Below are positions 1 to 6,519 of a DNA stretch of 19,933 nt, piece after piece. Within the stretch, counting starts at the first letter, position 1, and each line of letters opens with the position of its first letter. Both the position numbers and the translations under genes were made by a program. A model generated the notes under the pieces. That model made no database searches and was not told the DNA's origin. It saw nothing but the letters and a program-made list of their open reading frames with translations. The stretch comes from Verrucomicrobiota bacterium (lineage in GTDB: Bacteria; Verrucomicrobiota; Verrucomicrobiia; Opitutales; Opitutaceae). The stretch lies in assembly GCA_023426435.1 (NCBI GenBank), contig JAFAAS010000073.1, positions 1-19,933 of the forward strand. Reading direction: 5' to 3'.

Positions 1-95
1 TCCTTCTACTACCGCTCCCCACCTTCCGCTTCCGACTCGCACTCTCCCGGCCGCACCGCCATCACGCCCCTTCTTCGCGCCGGGCGACTCAAACC

Positions 96-260
96 ATGCG
101 CATCTATGCGTATAGCTTGGAGAAGGCGAAACACCTACAGTTCCGCCACACCCGTCCGAAACACACACCTCCTCTCATGTTAGCCGCCGTCATTGTCCTG
201 CTTCTCCTCGTCGTGCTCGTCGCGACCGAATCCGACGTCTCCCGCGACGGCCAAAACTAA
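96..260 (+). CDS. possible small single-helix membrane protein (54 aa)
   Basis: A short open frame starts at ATG 96 and ends at TAA 258-260, giving 54 residues. An internal ATG at 177 would give only 27 residues. Residues 1-28 are polar and basic (many K, R and H). They are followed by one hydrophobic helix, about residues 29-43, made almost only of L, V, I and A, and then by a short polar tail ending in SDVSRDGQN. The frame has no stop back to the window edge, so the true start could also lie outside the window. No family is recognised and no clear ribosome-binding site precedes either ATG. A hairpin repeat begins 7 bases after the stop and a terminator-like hairpin lies at 312-345; other repeats in this window also sit just after stop codons, which mildly supports a real gene end here. 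It could equally be a chance frame. Confidence 0.3.
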   Translation: MRIYAYSLEKAKHLQFRHTRPKHTPPLMLAAVIVLLLLVVLVATESDVSRDGQN

Positions 261-266
261 CGCAAT

Positions 267-298
267 GTAGGGCGGGGCCTCCCGCCCCCGCCGCGACC
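267..298. repeat. GTAGGGCG-type hairpin repeat, copy 1
   Basis: The element begins GTAGGGCGGG and folds into a perfect 7-bp hairpin: GGGCGGG at 270-276, loop GCCT, CCCGCCC at 281-287. A related element with the same GTAGGGCG start lies at 18046-18079. Both sit within 10 bases after a stop codon. This is the pattern of a dispersed REP-like intergenic repeat; the function is unknown. Confidence 0.5.
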
Positions 299-311
299 TT
301 CCCCAAATCAA

Positions 312-356
312 CAGGGGCGCCCCCGCCAAAACGGAAGCGCCCCTGGTTTATTTTCT
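312..356. terminator. probable bidirectional terminator hairpin
   Basis: CAGGGGCGC (312-320) pairs perfectly with GCGCCCCTG (337-345) around a 16-base loop. On the plus strand it is followed by GTTTATTTTCTC, a usable T-rich tail; on the minus strand it is followed by TTGATTT. It lies 22 bases beyond the stop of the minus-strand TonB-domain gene and 52 bases beyond the stop of the small plus-strand frame, so it could serve both. The long loop lowers confidence. Confidence 0.6.
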
Positions 357-366
357 CACGTTATCT

Positions 367-750
367 TCAGTTCGCAGCGAATCGCTCGCTCAGCGAGATC
401 CGGACCGGCAAGACGACTTTCGTCGCGACCGCCACTCCATCCTTCTGCGCGGGCGTGAAACGCCACTTCTTCACTGCATCCGTGACCGCTCTCGCGATCG
501 TTGCGTCCGGCGACGAGACGACCATCAAGCCGGTCGGCGTGCCTTTCGCATCCACCGTGAACGCGACGTCGACCTTGGCGCCGGCGTAATCCGGGCTGAT
601 GCTGGGGCTGACCACAGCAACAGGAACCGGAACTCCAGGAGCCTTGAGCGACGTCTCGATATAGGTTTCCTCCGGCGTCTTCGCGAAAACCGCGAGAGGC
701 ACGAAGGCTCCCATGCTGATCAGGACGGCGAGCTTACTGACTGCTTTCAT
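367..750 (-). CDS. exported protein with TonB C-terminal domain
   Basis: This is a 127-residue protein. Residues 1-23 form a typical signal peptide (basic KAVSK start, hydrophobic core, AVFA before the likely cut). Residues about 46-120 match the TonB C-terminal fold, with the conserved pattern VDVAFTVDAKGTPTGLMVVSS, a helix ARAVTDAVKKWRFTPA and a final strand VVLPVRISL. Known TonB proteins link the inner-membrane ExbBD motor to outer-membrane receptors. Here there is no proline-rich spanning arm and the domain stands almost alone behind a signal peptide, so it is probably a free periplasmic TonB-like protein rather than a classic transducer. ATG 750 was chosen because it opens the signal peptide; a TTG at 771 would add seven residues. 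GCGGAG lies 11 bases upstream, inside a hairpin (762-778). No exbB or exbD is in view. Confidence 0.85.
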   Translation of the reverse strand: MKAVSKLAVLISMGAFVPLAVFAKTPEETYIETSLKAPGVPVPVAVVSPSISPDYAGAKVDVAFTVDAKGTPTGLMVVSSPDATIARAVTDAVKKWRFTPAQKDGVAVATKVVLPVRISLSERFAAN

Positions 751-1160
751 GTGTGTATAAACTCCGCGCAAGGCGGAGAGTTTGTGTTCTGTCTTGGGTT
801 GAAGCCCGCCAACCCGTCCGCATCGCTGCGGCCAAGCTCACGGGCCTTTCGACCGCCGGGCGTTCTTCACGCCCAACGGCCAAAGCGCCGTCCTGGGGCA
901 ACCCACCGGCCACGCGCAGCTCGCCCACGCACGTCCGGAAATTCTGTTCACTGCAAAGAACCGCAGCTTCCCGAAGCTGCACCTCCCTTTTAGCAAAGCC
1001 CATGCCGCCGCCACAACCGCTCCGCGGTTACGTTCCCGCAACGATTTACCCTTTCACAGCCGGCCCAAGGGAGTTTTCTCCCGCAATCCTTTCACACAAA
1101 TTATCCAATCCCCGACTTGCTGCCCCACTTGAACCGTTGTTCGCTGCCCGCGTTTCTGTG
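751..1160. other. 410-bp intergenic region without a convincing gene
   Basis: This divergent gap separates the TonB-domain gene (-) from the desaturase gene (+). The open frames crossing it on both strands give Arg/Pro/Ser-rich translations without family resemblance. It holds an almost perfect palindrome at 963-980 (GCAGCTTC, CC, GAAGCTGC), a GGGAG-TTTT-CTCCC hairpin at 1069-1082 and a GGGCG/CGCCC inverted repeat near 858-874. The AT-richer stretch near 1092-1112 may hold a promoter for the desaturase, but no convincing -35/-10 pair could be assigned. Confidence 0.6.
762..778 (-). promoter_or_regulatory. hairpin covering the ribosome-binding site of the TonB-domain gene
   Basis: On the minus strand CTCCGC (778-773) can pair with GCGGAG (767-762) across the loop CTTGC. 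GCGGAG is the only Shine-Dalgarno-like sequence before ATG 750. The stem can be lengthened by AAA/TTT pairs if a two-base CT bulge is allowed. Such a structure would hide the site and could lower or regulate translation. The pairing is seen in the sequence; the regulatory role is inference. Confidence 0.4.
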
Positions 1161-2354
1161 ATGACATCTCCTTCTGCTACCCGTCCGACGGGCTTTCTTC
1201 AGCGCGCATCGACCGCCGTTCTTCAATGGATCGACAGTGACCACACTCCCGGAGGCGCCGACAAAATGCGCGCCGAGGAAGACAAAGTAGATTGGGTGCG
1301 CTGCATCCCGTTTATCATCCTCCACGTTGGCTGCTTCGGCGTGATCTGGGTCGGCTGGAGCTGGTTCGCCGTCTGGGCCGCCGTCGCCCTCTACTTTTTG
1401 CGGATGTTCGCCGTCACCGGCATCTATCACCGCTACTTCTCGCACAAAACCTATCACACGTCCCGCGCCGGCCAGCTCTTCCTCGCCCTCTGGGGCGCCA
1501 CCACCGTCCAACGCGGCGGCCTCTGGTGGGCGTATCACCACCGCCATCACCATCAACATTCCGACCACGAAGAAGACGCCCACTCGCCCCACGTTCACGG
1601 CTTCCTCTGGTCGCACATCGGCTGGATCACCAGCCGTCGCAATTTCCCCACCGACTACTCCAAGGTCAAAGACCTCGCCAAATACCCGGAGCTCGTCTGG
1701 CTCAACCGCTTCGACACCGTCGTCCCCGCCCTCTTCGCCACCGCGATCTACTTCCTCGGCGTCGCTCTCGAACGCTACGCCCCCGGCCTCGGCACCAACG
1801 GCCCGCAAATGCTCATCTGGGGCTTCTTCATCAGCACCACCGCGCTCTTCCACGGCACCGCCTGCATCAACTCGATGGCCCACCTCATGGGCAAACGCCG
1901 CTACAACACCACCGACGATTCCCGCAATAGCTTCATCCTCGCGATCATCTGCCTCGGCGAGGGCTGGCACAACAACCACCACCGCTACCAATCCTGCACC
2001 CGCAACGGTTTCTACTGGTGGGAAATCGATCCGACTTACTACGGCCTGAAACTCCTCTCCTGGACCGGACTCATCTGGGGCCTCAAACCCGTCCCCCAAT
2101 CCATCCTCGACGAGGGCATGCGCGCCGAACACGCCGCCTCCGTCGCCGCCGCCCAAAAAGCCGCCGTCGTCCACGAAAATTCCCCCTTCAAGAAGGTCGT
2201 TCCCGCCGCCGCCGCCCTCGCGATGGCCACGGTCAACACGTCCAGCGCCGTCGCCCCGAAAAAAGACGACGGCCCCGCTGTCCACCGCGATGTCACCGAG
2301 CAAACCTCCCCGACTCCCGCGAAACAACAGCAGCCCAACCCGCCCGTCATCTAA
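1161..2354 (+). CDS. acyl-CoA-type fatty acid desaturase
   Basis: This 397-residue membrane-bound di-iron desaturase carries all three histidine boxes of the family: HRYFSH at 90-95, HRHHH at 127-131 and HNNHH at 270-274. These ligate two irons that insert a double bond, normally delta-9, into saturated acyl chains using oxygen and an electron donor. Hydrophobic segments near 48-65, 68-85, 186-204 and 216-232 fit the usual four-helix layout. The pattern of boxes and the TGIYHRYFSHKTYHTSR context resemble the stearoyl-CoA desaturase (OLE1/DesC) branch. The frame is open far upstream, but ATG 1161 gives a family-like N-terminus; ATG 1266 is a less likely alternative. After about residue 312 comes an Ala/Pro/Lys/Thr-rich tail of about 85 residues that is not part of the catalytic domain. 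A strong terminator follows at 2380-2413. Confidence 0.92.
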   Translation: MTSPSATRPTGFLQRASTAVLQWIDSDHTPGGADKMRAEEDKVDWVRCIPFIILHVGCFGVIWVGWSWFAVWAAVALYFLRMFAVTGIYHRYFSHKTYHTSRAGQLFLALWGATTVQRGGLWWAYHHRHHHQHSDHEEDAHSPHVHGFLWSHIGWITSRRNFPTDYSKVKDLAKYPELVWLNRFDTVVPALFATAIYFLGVALERYAPGLGTNGPQMLIWGFFISTTALFHGTACINSMAHLMGKRRYNTTDDSRNSFILAIICLGEGWHNNHHRYQSCTRNGFYWWEIDPTYYGLKLLSWTGLIWGLKPVPQSILDEGMRAEHAASVAAAQKAAVVHENSPFKKVVPAAAALAMATVNTSSAVAPKKDDGPAVHRDVTEQTSPTPAKQQQPNPPVI

Positions 2355-2379
2355 CGCCGGCTTTCGCCTTCATCCCCCC

Positions 2380-2413
2380 AGCGCCGCCTCACCCGCGGCG
2401 CTTTTTTATTTTT
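2380..2413 (+). terminator. intrinsic terminator of the desaturase gene
   Basis: AGCGCCGC (2380-2387) pairs perfectly with GCGGCGCT (2395-2402) around the 7-base loop CTCACCC. The stem is followed by a T-rich tail TTTTTATTTTT. It begins 26 bases after the desaturase stop codon and is a textbook Rho-independent terminator. Confidence 0.9.
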
Positions 2414-2424
2414 ACCACCCACCA

Positions 2425-2460
2425 ATGGGGGCGCGGTGCCCCCACCGCGCATTCATACAT
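2425..2460. repeat. GCGCGG hairpin repeat, copy 1
   Basis: ATGGGGGCGCGG opens the element. GCGCGGTG (2431-2438) pairs with CACCGCGC (2443-2450) around CCCC, and the element runs on into ATTCATACAT. A related element with the same order (ATGGAGGCGCGG, CCGCGC, ATACAT) is at 5311-5346. Both lie in gaps downstream of plus-strand genes, as expected for a dispersed REP-like repeat. Confidence 0.5.
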
Positions 2461-2593
2461 CTCCCAACTCCGCAGCGCATCAGCTCCACCGAGTCCCCAT
2501 CCGGATACGTCTCCACCACTCCCTCGACCCGCGGAACCTCCTCCTTCATCCGCCCCACTCAACACCGCTCCCCCGCTCGCGCGAGCCCCTGCC

Positions 2594-3367
2594 ATGCTCC
2601 CACCTCGCCTCCACCTCGTCCTTGCTCCCCTTCTCTTTCTCGTTCTCCCCTCCACTCGCTCCGCCACTTCCCAACCCGACCTCTCCACCCTCCTCGCCGA
2701 CGCCTCCGCTGCCGAAGCCCGCTTCGATCCCGCCACCGCCCTTTCGCTCTACCGCCGCGCCCTCCTCGCCCGCCCCGACGATCCCGCCCTCCTCGAAAAA
2801 ATCTCCCGCCAACTCTCCGACCTCTCCGAAGACCTCCCTTTCTCCAACACCGACGCCAAAAAGAACCTCCTCACCGAAGCCCTCTCCTTCGCCGAACGCG
2901 CCGCCGCCCTCGCCCCCAACGCCCCGAATCTCACCTCCGTCGCCGTCTGCCACGGCAAACTCGCGCTTCTCTCCGACACCCGCACCAAAATCGAACGCTC
3001 CCGCCTCGTTCGCGACTTCGCCGAACGCGCCCTCGCCGCCGACCCCCACCACGCCTACGCCCACCACGTCCTCGGCCGCTGGCACCTCGAAATCGCCACC
3101 CTCCACCCCGCGAAACGCTTCCTCGTCCGCCTCATCTACGGAGGCCTGCCCGACGCCACCACGTCCGCCGCCGTCGCCCACCTCCAACGCGCCGTCGAAC
3201 TCGAACCCGGCCGCCCCGCCCACTACGTCGAACTCGGCTTCGCCCTCCGCGCCCACGACCAGCCCGCCGCCGCCCAAACCGCATTCGCGCGCGCCCTCGC
3301 CTTGTCTCCAAAATCCCACTACGACCGCCTCGCCCAGTCCCGCGCCCGCACCGCCCTCGCCCGCTGA
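2594..3367 (+). CDS. exported TPR-repeat protein of the RMD (regulator of microtubule dynamics) type
   Basis: This is a 257-residue protein. Residues 1-24 form a signal peptide (hydrophobic LVLAPLLFLVLPS core). The rest is helical TPR-like repeat: a first pair near 32-62, a second near 92-122, a third near 138-170 and further repeats near 186-218 and 224-250. The stretch around HVLGRWHLEIA (158-168), followed by a short loop and YGGLPDATTSAAVAHLQRAVELEPG, is the characteristic signature I know from the RMD family, named after eukaryotic RMDN proteins and also present in bacteria. The bacterial role is not established; a scaffold or protein-binding role in the periplasm is the reasonable guess. 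The frame is open upstream into the desaturase gene, but ATG 2594 opens the signal peptide. There is no obvious ribosome-binding site. It is separated from the desaturase by a terminator and converges on the rhomboid gene. Confidence 0.75.
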   Translation: MLPPRLHLVLAPLLFLVLPSTRSATSQPDLSTLLADASAAEARFDPATALSLYRRALLARPDDPALLEKISRQLSDLSEDLPFSNTDAKKNLLTEALSFAERAAALAPNAPNLTSVAVCHGKLALLSDTRTKIERSRLVRDFAERALAADPHHAYAHHVLGRWHLEIATLHPAKRFLVRLIYGGLPDATTSAAVAHLQRAVELEPGRPAHYVELGFALRAHDQPAAAQTAFARALALSPKSHYDRLAQSRARTALAR

Positions 3368-3476
3368 GGCAACCAAGCCACACCGCCGCCGCCATCCGAT
3401 CGAACCCGATCTTGCAGCCAATCTCCGGCCGCGACGGCCCTAAAAAACGCAGGAAACCGACGAACATTCAGGCAAT

Positions 3477-3505
3477 TTTTGCGCCTTCTGCGCCTTTTGC
3501 GGCCA
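3477..3505. repeat. TTTTGCGCCTT element, copy 1
   Basis: A short element starting TTTTGCGCCTTCTGCG and ending TTGCGGCCA lies between two converging genes. A close relative starting TTTTGCGCCTTCCG and ending TTGCGACCA is at 8481-8510, again just after a gene end. It is probably a dispersed intergenic repeat; its function is unknown. Confidence 0.4.
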
Positions 3506-3524
3506 CCGTCTCCTTCGAACCTCT

Positions 3525-5003
3525 CTACTCGCCACTCTTCCCCCGCGCCCGCTCGATCATCCGCTCTTCCGCCGCATAATACCGCCCCGCCGCATCCGGA
3601 TCTCCCGCCTGCACATCCGCGACCAGCCTCCGGTAGTTCTCCACCTTCGTCCGCATCAGCTCCACCAAACGCTCGCGCTCTCCCTCCGTGTCCGTCCCTT
3701 TCGTCAGCTTCACCGCCCGCAACTCCCGCGCCCACTCTTCGTAAAACGGGATCGCTTCCTCCGTGATCCACGCGATGAACTCCGCGTGCGTCCCACCCGG
3801 CGACTGAAACGCCTTCAACGCCTCCTGCTGACGCTCGAGGATCGCACTTTCCTTCTCGATCGGCCCGCGCAACGACTCCGCCCAGGCCAGCTCCTCGCGC
3901 CAGTTGTAGTTGAATTTCGGACACGCCACTACGCCCGCCGCGATCAACCCCGCGCTCACCGCCAGCCCCGCCAACGCCCGCCGCCCGCGCAACCGCGCCC
4001 GCACCGCCAGATCCACCGGCATCGCCAGCACCGCGCCCAGCAGCAACCCGCTAAAAAACCCGCCGCCATGCGCCGCGTTGTCGATCCCGGGATGAGCCAC
4101 GCCATACAACAGATTGAATCCCGCGAACCACGCCGTGCTCATCAACAGCGGCCGCAGCACGCTCCGCGGAATCGCCCGCCGCTCCCGCAACGCAAACCCA
4201 CCGAGCATCCCATACACCCCGAACACCGCGCCCGACGCCCCCGCGCTCCACACGCGATCGCCGTTCCACCCGATGCTCGCGAGACTTCCCACCACGCCAC
4301 ACACGAAATAAGCGACCGCAAACATCCGCACTCCCAACAGCCGCTCCACCAGATGCCCGACCTGAAAAAGCGCCCACATGTTAAACAGCAGGTGCATCAA
4401 TCCGTAGTGCAGAAACATGCTCGTCACGAGCCGCCACCACTCTCCGTTCGTCGTCGCCGCCCCGTTGTTGGCTCCAAATTTCCAATACACCGCCATGTCC
4501 GCCGTCTCGAACCAGCCCGCCCCCAGCAATCCCATCGCCACAAACGCCACCCCGTTCGCCGCGACGATCGCATTCGTCGGCGAGCTCCACGCCGACCGCG
4601 CTCCGGGCAACTCCCGCAGCTTCCCCGCAAAGGTTTCCGTCGCCACATACTCCGCATCGCGCACCGCCGGCAACCGGCGCAACACCGCCCACGCGTTCGC
4701 CTCATCCTCACAATAAAACACGAATTGCCCCGCCCGTTTTCCCCCGAGCTGCCGGTCGAACTCCACCCGCCGCCCCACCGCCCGCGCATTCACAATCTCC
4801 TCGAATCGCACCGTCATCTCCACCGGCACGCCCAGCATCTTTCGCTGCTTCCCCGCGAATACGCACGCCCCCGCGGCTGCGTCGATCGTCAGCACCCCGC
4901 GGCCTTTCAACGTCCGGTTGAACACCGCCTCCCCGCGCGCCTCATACGAAATCGCAAAATTCTCCGGCACCGCGTCCGTCATCTCGTTGCTTGAAATGGT
5001 CAT
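3525..5003 (-). CDS. rhomboid family intramembrane serine protease with extra N-terminal domain
   Basis: This is a 492-residue protein. Residues about 15-130 form a soluble domain of mixed beta strands ending in a helix, possibly a PH-like fold (low certainty). Residues about 142-340 are the rhomboid core: helices from about 145, the HxxxN motif H204/N208 in FLHYGLMHLLFN, the catalytic serine in GASGAVFG (S257) and the catalytic histidine in AAHGGGFFSG (H312). Rhomboids cut membrane proteins within or near their transmembrane helices. The last about 120 residues are charged and helical (EKESAILERQQEALKAF, then a region rich in E, R and K), probably coiled and soluble. ATG 5003 was chosen; ATG 4982 is possible and no ribosome-binding site decides. 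The frame is open further upstream but reads as Gly/Glu-rich antisense of the neighbouring small gene. The gene stands alone, divergent from 5094 and convergent with 2594-3367. Confidence 0.9.
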   Translation of the reverse strand: MTISSNEMTDAVPENFAISYEARGEAVFNRTLKGRGVLTIDAAAGACVFAGKQRKMLGVPVEMTVRFEEIVNARAVGRRVEFDRQLGGKRAGQFVFYCEDEANAWAVLRRLPAVRDAEYVATETFAGKLRELPGARSAWSSPTNAIVAANGVAFVAMGLLGAGWFETADMAVYWKFGANNGAATTNGEWWRLVTSMFLHYGLMHLLFNMWALFQVGHLVERLLGVRMFAVAYFVCGVVGSLASIGWNGDRVWSAGASGAVFGVYGMLGGFALRERRAIPRSVLRPLLMSTAWFAGFNLLYGVAHPGIDNAAHGGGFFSGLLLGAVLAMPVDLAVRARLRGRRALAGLAVSAGLIAAGVVACPKFNYNWREELAWAESLRGPIEKESAILERQQEALKAFQSPGGTHAEFIAWITEEAIPFYEEWARELRAVKLTKGTDTEGERERLVELMRTKVENYRRLVADVQAGDPDAAGRYYAAEERMIERARGKSGE

Positions 5004-5093
5004 CGCTGAAGATCGGCAAACTGCCAGCCGCCTCGCCGCTGGCAAGTGACACCCGCCTCGGAACGCTCCACCTCCGCCTCGGTCTGTCCTCGC

Positions 5094-5288
5094 ATGCTGA
5101 AGTGGGCCCTCATCTCCGCGATCATCGCCATCGTCGCCGGTGCCTTCGGCTTCGGCTTCATCGCCGGCGCCGCCGCCGGCATCGCCAAATTCCTCTTCTT
5201 CCTCTTCCTCGCCATCTTCCTGATCCTGCTGATCTCCGCCCTCGTCGTCGGCCGCAAAGTGAAATCCGCCTTCCGCCGCGACGACTAG
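5094..5288 (+). CDS. small DUF1328/UPF0391 membrane protein
   Basis: This 64-residue protein begins MLKWALISAIIAIVAGAFG and continues with FGFIAGAAAGIAKFLFFLF, then a second hydrophobic helix and a basic tail GRKVKSAFRRDD. The two-helix layout and the G-F-G-x-x-A-G-x-A-A-G-x-A-K core match the DUF1328 family (E. coli YtjA type), whose role is unknown although some members have been reported as stress-induced. It is slightly longer than the usual 50-60 residues. ATG 5094 matches the family start; GTG 5046 in the same frame would add 16 unlikely residues. It is divergent from the rhomboid gene with 90 bp between the starts, and is probably a single-gene unit. Confidence 0.85.
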   Translation: MLKWALISAIIAIVAGAFGFGFIAGAAAGIAKFLFFLFLAIFLILLISALVVGRKVKSAFRRDD

Positions 5289-5310
5289 CCGCCCGTTCCC
5301 CGCTCTTCCG

Positions 5311-5346
5311 ATGGAGGCGCGGCGCACCCACCGCGCAATACATTTA
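5311..5346. repeat. GCGCGG hairpin repeat, copy 2
   Basis: ATGGAGGCGCGG opens this copy; GCGCGG (5317-5322) pairs with CCGCGC (5331-5336) and ATACAT follows. Compared with the copy at 2425-2460 one arm has T to C, which breaks one inner pair. It begins 22 bases after a stop codon. Immediately downstream (5350-5400) is GC-rich sequence with two GTAGCG words and a GAGC-CCGC-GCTC palindrome, possibly part of the same composite repeat. Confidence 0.45.
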
Positions 5347-5472
5347 CCCGTAGCGACAGCGTGAGCCCGCGCTCCTCGTAGCGCCAAGCACCCGCCAGTC
5401 CACCGACTTTCACGTCGCTCCTGCGCTCACATAGGTTGCCACCCGCCGTTCCACGCATTTCCTCCCCCGCGC

Positions 5473-6519
5473 GTGGATCCCCTCACCCACACCCTCCTCG
5501 GCGCAAGCTGCGGCTACGCCACGTTTCACTCAAAACTCGGTCGCACCGCCGCCGCAGTCGCCGCTCTCGCCGCGCTGGCGCCCGACGCCGACGTCTTCAT
5601 TCGCAGCACCTCCGATCCGCTGCTCGCCGTCGAATACCACCGCCATTTCACTCACTCGCTCCTCTTCGCCCCGTTCGGCGCCGCCTTCGTCGCGTCCTTG
5701 TTTCTCCTCCATCGCGCGAATCGCGGGCGTTTCCTCCCCCTCTGGCTCTGCGCTTCACTCGCGTATTTCAGCCACTGCCTCCTCGACGCCGCCACCAGCT
5801 ACGGCACCCAACTTCTCTGGCCGCTCACCCACCATCGCTTTGGTTGGGACTTCATCTCCGTCGTCGATCTCTTCGTCACGCTTCCGCTCGCGCTCGGCCT
5901 CTTCCTCACCCTCCGACACCAACGTCCCCGACCCGCTCTCGTCGCAATCGCCGTCGCACTCGCCTACATCGGCTTCGGTGCCGTGCAACACACCCGCGCC
6001 ACCTCCGCGCAACACGCGCTCGCCGCCACCCGCGGCCACACCATCGAGCGCCACGAGGTCATGCCCACGCTCGCCAACAATCTCATCTGGCGCGCCCTCT
6101 ACCTCCACGAGGGCCGCATCTACTCCGATCGCATTCGCGTCGGCTGGTTCTCCGCTCCCTCCATCCGCGAGGGCTGGTCGCTTCCTCTCGTCGAACTCGA
6201 CAACCTCACGCCCGACGAAGCCGCCCGCAACCAGCGCAACTCCTTCCAGCGTTTCGCCTGGTTCTCCGAAAACTGGGTCGCGCGCAGCCCGACCGACGAC
6301 TCCGTCCTCGGCGATATGCGCTACTCGCTCTCCGCCGAAGCCTTCGATCCGATCTGGGGCATCCGTTTTACGGATACGTCCGATCCCACCGAGGTCGTCT
6401 GGGTCAATCGCACCCGCAACCGCCAGCTTTCTCTCCAGGAGCTCTGGTCCGAAATCGCCGGCCACGATCCTCGGTTCCGCCCGCTCGCCCTCGCCACCGC
6501 TTCCCCGCCCCAACCATGA
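5473..6519 (+). CDS. YdjM-type (DUF457) membrane-bound metal-dependent hydrolase
   Basis: This is a 348-residue protein. The start MDPLTHTLLGA with H6, the acidic pair in LAPDADVF (D38, D40), HRHFTHS (H56-H61) and FSHCLLDAATSYGT (H101, D105) are the hallmarks of the YdjM/YbcI family, predicted membrane-embedded metal-dependent hydrolases related to phospholipase C-like enzymes. The substrate is unknown. Hydrophobic helices near 24-38, 62-80, 86-104, 127-146 and 151-167 are followed by a soluble C-terminal half of about 175 residues. GTG 5473 is the only start that gives the family N-terminus. Its TGA overlaps the ATG of the next gene by 4 bases (6516-6519), so the two are probably translated together. 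A weak promoter candidate is TTCACG at 5409-5414 with TAGGTT at 5432-5437. Confidence 0.85.
   Translation: MDPLTHTLLGASCGYATFHSKLGRTAAAVAALAALAPDADVFIRSTSDPLLAVEYHRHFTHSLLFAPFGAAFVASLFLLHRANRGRFLPLWLCASLAYFSHCLLDAATSYGTQLLWPLTHHRFGWDFISVVDLFVTLPLALGLFLTLRHQRPRPALVAIAVALAYIGFGAVQHTRATSAQHALAATRGHTIERHEVMPTLANNLIWRALYLHEGRIYSDRIRVGWFSAPSIREGWSLPLVELDNLTPDEAARNQRNSFQRFAWFSENWVARSPTDDSVLGDMRYSLSAEAFDPIWGIRFTDTSDPTEVVWVNRTRNRQLSLQELWSEIAGHDPRFRPLALATASPPQP

Noticed and set aside
963..980. Palindrome GCAGCTTC/GAAGCTGC as a terminator
   Set aside because: The loop would be only 2-4 bases, there is no good T tract, and no gene ends nearby.
838..1041. Minus-strand frame of 67 residues in the gap before the desaturase
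   Set aside because: No family motif, no ribosome-binding site, and composition typical of chance frames in GC-rich DNA.
753..1160. N-terminal extension of the desaturase frame
   Set aside because: The 136 extra residues are Arg/Pro/Ser-rich without family resemblance; the family start fits ATG 1161.
1101..2327. Long minus-strand frame opposite the desaturase
   Set aside because: Its Gly/Glu/Asp/Val-rich translation is a mirror of the C-ended codons of the real gene.
3786..4994. Long plus-strand frame opposite the rhomboid gene
   Set aside because: Arg/His/Pro-rich shadow; the minus strand holds clear rhomboid motifs.
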